Below, in pieces: positions 7,126-9,120 of a stretch of 9,120 nucleotides of DNA (positions are counted from its first letter, which is position 1; each line of letters begins with the position of its first letter). The notes beneath the pieces are model-generated. The model was not told the DNA's origin and made no database searches. It saw only the letters and a list, made by a program, of their open reading frames with translations. The stretch lies in NCBI GenBank assembly GCA_012729875.1, contig JAAYCC010000183.1, positions 1-9,120 of the forward strand, written 5' to 3'. Source of the DNA: Clostridiales bacterium. Its GTDB lineage: Bacteria; Bacillota; Clostridia; Oscillospirales; Oscillospiraceae. Made by a program: the position numbers and the translations under genes.

Positions 7126-7167
7126 GGTTGCCTTCTCCGTATTTTTTTCTTATTTACAAAATCTACA

Positions 7168-7196
7168 TAGACAAAACATGTAAAAAAGGTTATGCT
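7168..7196 (+). promoter_or_regulatory. Candidate promoter of the rhomboid-like gene
   Basis: TAGACA (-35, 7168-7173, 5 of 6) and TATGCT (-10, 7191-7196, 4 of 6) are 17 bp apart. A second -10-like TATACT at 7200-7205 has no matching -35. The start would lie about 30 nt before the ATG, leaving room for the AAAGGAG site. Confidence 0.5.
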
Positions 7197-7231
7197 CTAT
7201 ATACTATTCAGCAGCTGAAAGGAGCGGCGGC

Positions 7232-8092
7232 ATGAAAAAGCTAATGCAGCGGATAGACCGCTTTTGCATTCTGCACCCGAACTTCGGAATCAGTAACCTT
7301 ATGCTGTACATCGTCATAGGCAACATTATAGTCTGGCTGTTCAGCATAATAGACACGACACATTTGCTGCAGTCGTATCTTGCCTTCAGCGCGGAGGGTA
7401 TATTCACAAAGGGACAGATCTGGCGTCTGGCGACGTTCGCCCTAGTGCCGGACACCTCCGGTCTGTGGCTGCTTATTGCGCTGTATTTCTACTATTTTAT
7501 CGGCAGCACACTTGAAAGGCAGTGGGGACCCGGCAAGTTTACAATCTACTATCTCATGGGCGTTCTGCTCACGGTCCTGTACGGCACCCTTGTCTGGCTC
7601 ATTACCGGAACAGACGCCAGTCTGACGGCCACATATATCAACCTGTCGATGTTTTTCGCGTTTGCCACCATGTTCCCCGATACGGTCGTCCTGCTGTTCT
7701 TTATTATACCCATCAAAATAAAATGGCTGGCGTTCATATCTGCCGCCCTCTTTGCGGCGTCCGTCATTTCCATGTTTGTACATGGATACGGTCTTATCAG
7801 CTTGTTGCCTGTCGTGGCTATCCTCAACTACCTGCTGTTCTGCGGCGACTGGCTATTCGACTTTCTGCGTCCGGCGAGAGTCAGGCAGAGAAAGAACACC
7901 ATTAATTTCAAAAAAGCCGCGAAAGAGTACAACAAAGCACAGGCAAAAAAGCCATATACCCGCAAGTGCGAGGTCTGCGGAAGGACAGATACCGACTATC
8001 CCGATCTTGAGTTCCGCTTCTGCTCACGCTGCGCGGGATATCACTGCTTCTGCATTGACCATATAAACAGTCATATACACTTCACAGAGTGA
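7232..8092 (+). CDS. Rhomboid-like membrane protein with C-terminal Cys/His zinc-binding module
   Basis: A 286-aa integral membrane protein with a rhomboid-type core. Segments lie near 22-40, 74-91, 104-125, 134-148, 151-182 and 187-205. WRLATF (64-69) matches the WR motif of the first loop, and GSTLERQWGPGKF (91-103) matches the rhomboid pattern after the second helix. The GxSG motif with the catalytic Ser is not present: the place is taken by TYINLSMFFAF (134-144), followed by PIKIKWL (160-166). The His/Asn motif of the second helix is also absent. Proteolysis is therefore unlikely, unless Ser139 acts in an unusual way. After a basic linker (212-245) comes a cytosolic-looking tail with C246, C249, C264, C267, H271, C272, C274, H277, H281 and H283. 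This is enough for one or two zinc ions. An AAAGGAG ribosome site (7218-7224) lies 7 nt before the ATG. The gene is single, divergent from metK, and ends in a strong terminator. Confidence 0.82.
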   Translation: MKKLMQRIDRFCILHPNFGISNLMLYIVIGNIIVWLFSIIDTTHLLQSYLAFSAEGIFTKGQIWRLATFALVPDTSGLWLLIALYFYYFIGSTLERQWGPGKFTIYYLMGVLLTVLYGTLVWLITGTDASLTATYINLSMFFAFATMFPDTVVLLFFIIPIKIKWLAFISAALFAASVISMFVHGYGLISLLPVVAILNYLLFCGDWLFDFLRPARVRQRKNTINFKKAAKEYNKAQAKKPYTRKCEVCGRTDTDYPDLEFRFCSRCAGYHCFCIDHINSHIHFTE

Positions 8093-8171
8093 CATATTAA
8101 GGGCAGAAGCTGTTAAAACTCTCTTTCCAGATTATAAGCTGTCCGCCGCTTGATCGGATGAAAAAATCGAA

Positions 8172-8201
8172 GGCTTCCGGAAAACTCCGGGAGCCTTTTT
8201 T
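8172..8201. terminator. Bidirectional terminator between the rhomboid-like gene and upp
   Basis: A 10-bp stem (8172-8181 with 8186-8195, loop AAAC, one G-T pair) is followed on the plus strand by T6 (8196-8201). On the minus strand the same stem is followed by TTCGATTTTTT (to 8161). It can thus end both convergent genes. It lies 79 nt past the rhomboid-like stop and 6 nt past the upp stop. The rest of the 115-bp gap (8093-8171) shows nothing recognisable. Confidence 0.9.
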
Positions 8202-8207
8202 CTGTCG

Positions 8208-8837
8208 TTATTTGGTTCCGAAAATCCTGTCGCCCGCGTCGCCGAGTCCGGGAACTATATATCCGTGCTCATTGAGGTGGTCGTCCAGAGCGGCAATATA
8301 TATGTCGACGTCCGGGTGCTCCTCCTGAACCTTCTTTACGCCCTCGGGAGCGCCTATAAGGCACATGAGCTTTATGTGGTCGCAGCCGTATTCTTTCATA
8401 AAATCGATAGCTGCGGTCGCGCTGCCGCCCGTGGCCAGCATCGGGTCGACTATGATGACGTAGCGCTCGGCAATGTCATTTGGCATCTTGCAGTAGTACT
8501 TGACCGGCTGAAGGGTGTCCGGATCGCGGTAGAGGCCTATGTGCCCTACCTTTGCCCCTGGGATCAGTGTCAGCATTCCGTCCACCATGCCGAGACCGGC
8601 GCGGAGTATCGGGACTATGGCCAGCTTCTTGCCAGCGATACGCTTTACCTTCGCCTTTGCGACGGGGGTCTCGATTTCAATCTCCTCAAGCGGCAGATCG
8701 CGGGTCACTTCGTAGCACATAAGCTCCGCTATCTCGGAGACAAGCTCTCGAAATTCCTTGGAACTTGTGTTTTTGTCCCGCATGACAGACAGCTTGTGCT
8801 GGATCAGCGGATGGTCGAATACGGTTAGTTTGCTCAT
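8208..8837 (-). CDS. upp: Uracil phosphoribosyltransferase
   Basis: A 209-aa cytosolic enzyme of pyrimidine salvage, forming UMP from uracil and PRPP. The length equals the family norm. Motifs are PILRAGLGM (76-84), GLYRDP (101-106), the PRPP-binding loop VIIVDPMLATGGSA (127-140) and the uracil-binding C-terminal YIVPGLGDAGDR (193-204), ending in FGTK. The frame runs on to a Met at 8894, but MSKLTVFDHPLIQHKL is the standard N-terminus and has an AGGGAGA site (8843-8849) 5 nt before the ATG at 8837. The longer start would add 19 residues that overlap the upstream gene. The gap to that gene is 16 nt, so the two are probably in one operon. Confidence 0.98.
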   Translation of the reverse strand: MSKLTVFDHPLIQHKLSVMRDKNTSSKEFRELVSEIAELMCYEVTRDLPLEEIEIETPVAKAKVKRIAGKKLAIVPILRAGLGMVDGMLTLIPGAKVGHIGLYRDPDTLQPVKYYCKMPNDIAERYVIIVDPMLATGGSATAAIDFMKEYGCDHIKLMCLIGAPEGVKKVQEEHPDVDIYIAALDDHLNEHGYIVPGLGDAGDRIFGTK

Positions 8838-8853
8838 AGTTTTCTCCCTTTTA

Positions 8854-9120
8854 TTATAGATTGTTTCTGTCAAAAACCCTCTCTTGGCGCTCACGCTCCG
8901 CTTGGCTCAGGCGGAGGTAGACAGGCAGCAGCTCATGTACAGACTGCGCGGCCTTGTCCGCGGCGGCCATGCAGACGCCCCAGGCCGACTGAAAGCGCAG
9001 CGGTTCCGGAGCAAGCTCCGCACCGAACTCAAAATTGCCCAAAATATTATAGCACAGCTTTGCCCCGTCTCCAACAATAAAAAGAGACTTTTTATATTTT
9101 TTTACGTCTTTCACAAGTTC
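8854..9120 (-). CDS. tsaB: Probable TsaB C-terminal part (t6A tRNA modification), cut by window edge
   Basis: The last 88 residues of a gene whose start lies beyond the window. The frame stays open to the edge, and the GTG at 9112-9114 is not a credible start. Two patterns fit the C-terminus of TsaB: VGDGAKLCYNIL near the beginning of the visible part, and LLPVYLRLSQAERERQ near the end. TsaB is the ASKHA-fold partner of TsaD, needed with TsaE to attach threonylcarbamoyl to A37 of tRNAs reading ANN codons. The catalytic part of the family is not in view and TsaB itself is non-catalytic, so the call rests on the tail alone. Its usual neighbours (tsaE, rimI, tsaD) could lie upstream, outside the window. 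upp follows 16 nt downstream. Confidence 0.8.
   Translation of the reverse strand, partial: ELVKDVKKYKKSLFIVGDGAKLCYNILGNFEFGAELAPEPLRFQSAWGVCMAAADKAAQSVHELLPVYLRLSQAERERQERVFDRNNL

Noticed and set aside
7085..7140. SAM-I riboswitch on the minus strand, suggested by GGCAACC
   Set aside because: Only this one short piece matches. The kink-turn, the GAGGGA segment and the P4 and closing P1 strands are not found.
7121..7148. Possible plus-strand terminator before the T7 run
   Set aside because: The best stem directly before the T-run is 5 bp with a G-T pair and an 8-nt loop, too weak to call on its own.
8853..8873. TTGACA (8868-8873) and TATAAT (8853-8858) on the minus strand before upp
   Set aside because: The two boxes are only 9 bp apart, which sigma-A polymerase cannot use as a pair, and the leader would start within the ribosome site. 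Read-through from the tsaB side is more likely.

Overview
The window looks like a stretch of chromosome from a Gram-positive clostridial bacterium, probably of the Oscillospirales/Ruminococcaceae kind. This is inferred from the style of the proteins (a second EF-G-like GTPase, a rhomboid-like membrane protein with a Cys/His-rich tail, a long acidic-tailed membrane protein next to rlmB), from strong AGGAG-type ribosome binding sites, and from moderately GC-rich genes separated by very AT-rich gaps. I see no insertion sequence, phage gene, CRISPR array, tRNA or rRNA. Most of the content is housekeeping.

Layout, left to right. A 681-aa EF-G paralogue (54-2099, minus) has its own sigma-A-like promoter, a 5' leader hairpin and a strong terminator. 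Next comes a minus-strand cluster read metK (SAM synthetase) -> rlmB (23S rRNA 2'-O-methyltransferase, a SAM user) -> an 827-aa membrane protein (2369-4852). Divergent from metK, across a 285-bp gap holding a GC-rich structured island, lies a plus-strand gene for a rhomboid-fold protein with a C-terminal Cys/His zinc-binding module (7232-8092). It converges on upp (uracil phosphoribosyltransferase, minus) with a bidirectional terminator between them. Upstream of upp is the C-terminal end of a probable tsaB (tRNA t6A synthesis), cut by the window edge and probably in the same operon.

How they fit together: metK and rlmB make and use SAM, and rlmB, tsaB and the EF-G paralogue all serve translation. 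upp is pyrimidine salvage. No coordinated new system is evident.

The most interesting items are proteins that keep a known fold but have lost its defining residues. The 827-aa protein can be aligned by eye to a heavy-metal (P1B) P-type ATPase, with eight membrane segments in the right order, but the phosphorylation motif DKTGT, the CPC ion motif, the TGE motif and the GDGxND hinge are changed or absent. The rhomboid-like protein lacks the GxSG serine motif and gains a ten-ligand Cys/His tail. The EF-G paralogue has Tyr for the G3 His and Ser for the G4 Asn. All of these calls are by eye, without database or structure searches.
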